Below, in pieces: positions 13,965 through 15,289 of a stretch of DNA of 15,289 nucleotides (the first letter of the stretch is position 1; every line of letters begins with the position of its first letter). Source of the stretch: SURF-32 sp964648365 (GTDB lineage Bacteria; Planctomycetota; Phycisphaerae; UBA1845); NCBI GenBank assembly GCA_964648365.1, contig CAZYLK010000155.1, forward strand, positions 1 through 15,289, read 5' to 3'. The notes beneath the pieces are model-generated. The model made no database searches. It saw nothing but the letters and a program-made list of their open reading frames with translations, and was not told where the DNA came from. A program made the position numbers and the translations under genes.

Positions 13965-13970
13965 GACAAG

Positions 13971-14648
13971 ATGCGGCTGCTCGTCGTAGAAGACTACACG
14001 CCACTGAGGACGTCCCTGCGTCAGGGGCTTCAGGAAGCGGGCTTCGCCGTCGATGCCTCGGCCGACGGCGACGAAGGGCTGTGGTTCGCCAGGACGAACG
14101 ACTACGACGGCGTCATCCTCGACATCATGCTGCCCGGCCGCGAGGGGCTGTCGATCCTCACGCAGCTTCGTCGCCTGGGCCGGCAGACGCCGGTGCTGCT
14201 GCTGACCGCCCGCGACACGATCAACGATCGCGTCCACGGCCTCAACCTCGGCGCCGACGACTATCTGGTCAAACCCTTCGCCTTCCCGGAGCTGCTCGCC
14301 CGGGTCAAGGCGATGATCCGACGGCGTTACGACCGCCGCGACCCGTGCATTACCATCGGCGACCTTGAAATCGACACGGCCGCCCGCACCGCCCGCCGCG
14401 GGCGCGAACGCATCGACCTGACCGCCCGCGAGTACGCCCTGCTGGAGTTTCTCGCGATGAGAGCCGGACAGGTGGTCAGCCGCACCGACATCTGGGAGCA
14501 CCTCTACGAGTTCGACTCGCCCGCCGAAAGCAACGTTGTGGACGTGTACGTCGGTTATCTGCGAAAGAAAATCGAACGGCCCGGCCGCGCAAGGCTGATC
14601 CACACCCGCCGCGGGCAGGGCTACATCCTGGAAGCGGGTGACGCATGA
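13971..14648 (+). CDS. OmpR/PhoB-family two-component response regulator
   Basis: Encodes 225 residues. The receiver domain (about 1-118) carries acidic E7/D8, the phospho-acceptor D51 in LDIMLPG, T79 in LLLTARD and K101 in LVKPF. A winged-helix DNA-binding domain (about 125-222) has LTAREYALLEFLAMRAGQVVSR, the recognition-helix region ESNVVDVYVGYLRKKI and the final hairpin HTRRGQGYIL. All key residues are present, so it should be phosphorylated by its partner kinase and bind direct-repeat DNA as a dimer. It resembles the QseB/TctD/CopR type, but I cannot pick one. ATG 13971 lies 6 nt after a -10 hexamer; the upstream frame extension to 13587 crosses repeats and is rejected. The stop overlaps the kinase start by ATGA. 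The 11-bp direct repeat at 11703 is a plausible target. Confidence 0.95.
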   Translation: MRLLVVEDYTPLRTSLRQGLQEAGFAVDASADGDEGLWFARTNDYDGVILDIMLPGREGLSILTQLRRLGRQTPVLLLTARDTINDRVHGLNLGADDYLVKPFAFPELLARVKAMIRRRYDRRDPCITIGDLEIDTAARTARRGRERIDLTAREYALLEFLAMRAGQVVSRTDIWEHLYEFDSPAESNVVDVYVGYLRKKIERPGRARLIHTRRGQGYILEAGDA

Positions 14649-15289
14649 CGCTGCGTCGCAGGCTCATCGTCGCCACGGCCGCCGGGTCAGCGGTCATCCT
14701 GTGCGTCGCCGGGCTGACGCTCTACTACGCCGTGCGCGCATCCCTCTATTCCGAGTTCGACACCGGTCTGCGGCACAAGCTCGAAACGCTGGCCCGCATC
14801 GTCGAACTCGAAGACGACGAGATCGACACCGAGATCGAAGAAGCCGGCATGAGCGAGTTTCTGCCGGGCGAGCGGTGCGAGTATTACCAGGTGTGGTCGG
14901 CGGACGGCCGAGCGATCTACCGTTCTCCGTCGCTGGAGCAATGTGAGTTGCCATCAGCGCCGCAGGCGAAGCACGCGCGATCGACCGCGGCCACGTGGAC
15001 CGCAACCCTGCCCGACGGCCGCCCCGGGCGCATCGCAGCGATGAACTTCCAGCCTCGGCGAGAGCATCCGGCCAACGGGCGTGAACGTGCCGAATGGTTC
15101 ACGGTTGCCCTGGCACGCGACACGCTCGACGTGCAGGCCGCGTTGGAGCGCTTGCGGCTGCTGCTGCTGGCGGTCGGCGGCGCGGCCGTGGTCGTGGCGA
15201 CGGGGTTGCTCGCCTGGCTGGTGACGGTCGGCCTTCGACCGCTCAACGATCTGTCGGCACAAATCGCGGCGATCGACGAGGCCCGGTTG
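14645..15289 (+). CDS. Two-component sensor histidine kinase, N-terminal 215 residues (cut by window end)
   Basis: Starts at ATG 14645, overlapping the regulator stop by four bases (ATGA), so translation is probably coupled. TM1 is about 7-30. The periplasmic sensor region is about 31-168, including EYYQVWSADGRAIYRSPSL, a pattern typical of QseC/TctE-like sensors (2CSK_N-type). It carries two cysteines, C78 and C100, that could form a disulfide, and an acidic stretch (ELEDDEIDTEIEE) that might bind cations. TM2 is about 171-195, followed by GLRPLNDLSAQIAAID, the beginning of a HAMP domain. The frame is still open at the window end; the H-box and ATPase domain lie beyond it. The role as partner of the upstream regulator is established by family and operon context. 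The signal it senses is unknown. Confidence 0.93.
   Translation, partial: MTLRRRLIVATAAGSAVILCVAGLTLYYAVRASLYSEFDTGLRHKLETLARIVELEDDEIDTEIEEAGMSEFLPGERCEYYQVWSADGRAIYRSPSLEQCELPSAPQAKHARSTAATWTATLPDGRPGRIAAMNFQPRREHPANGRERAEWFTVALARDTLDVQAALERLRLLLLAVGGAAVVVATGLLAWLVTVGLRPLNDLSAQIAAIDEARL

Noticed and set aside
13587..13970. Extended N-terminus of the response regulator
   Set aside because: It would translate hairpin repeats and overlap the lipoprotein gene in another frame; receiver domains begin within a few residues of ATG 13971.
13012..14004. 330-codon minus-strand open frame antisense to the lipoprotein gene and the following gap
   Set aside because: It opposes a gene with a signal peptide, lipobox and Shine-Dalgarno, and its product shows only His/Val/Asp-rich shadow composition.

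Overview
The window is GC-rich, densely coding bacterial DNA. It probably comes from a member of the Planctomycetota, perhaps Phycisphaerae or a relative. The main evidence is the membrane-protein tail with a CxxC-x(n)-CPECG zinc ribbon and a YNLTGNxSG linker, which I associate with that phylum. Gene-poor gaps packed with short palindromic repeats fit the same assignment. This is recognition from memory, not a database search.

Left part (1-8306, all + strand). Two overlapping tandem paralogues encode membrane-anchored zinc-ribbon proteins; the first is cut by the window edge. They are followed by a DUF3667-type membrane protein with its own N-terminal zinc ribbon. Next comes a 1913-residue secreted alpha-2-macroglobulin-family protein with a TPR-like N-terminal region, MG domains, a putative bait region and an intact GCTEQ thioester motif.

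Middle part (8307-11693). A DUF1801 gene lies on the minus strand, convergent with the macroglobulin gene. A gap of about 600 bp follows, holding dispersed and tandem repeats and a perfect TATAAT. Then come a DUF1905/YdeI-like gene (+), an unnamed multi-pass membrane protein (-), and a divergent stand-alone GyrI-like small-molecule-binding protein (+).

Right part (11694-15289, all + strand). This looks like an envelope-sensing module: a secreted triple-PepSY acidic protein, an acidic lipoprotein of an unnamed family, an OmpR-family response regulator, and a QseC/TctE-like histidine kinase cut by the window end. Regulator and kinase overlap by ATGA. The PepSY gene has an 11-bp-period direct repeat just upstream of a -10-like hexamer, which is the geometry OmpR-family regulators bind. 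I infer that the local two-component system controls it. The gaps between these genes contain arrays of small hairpins, including a REPIN-like inverted doublet immediately before the regulator promoter.

A TACAAT hexamer recurs upstream of three genes. For two of them (GyrI-like and response regulator) it lies only 6-8 nt before the start codon, which suggests leaderless transcripts.
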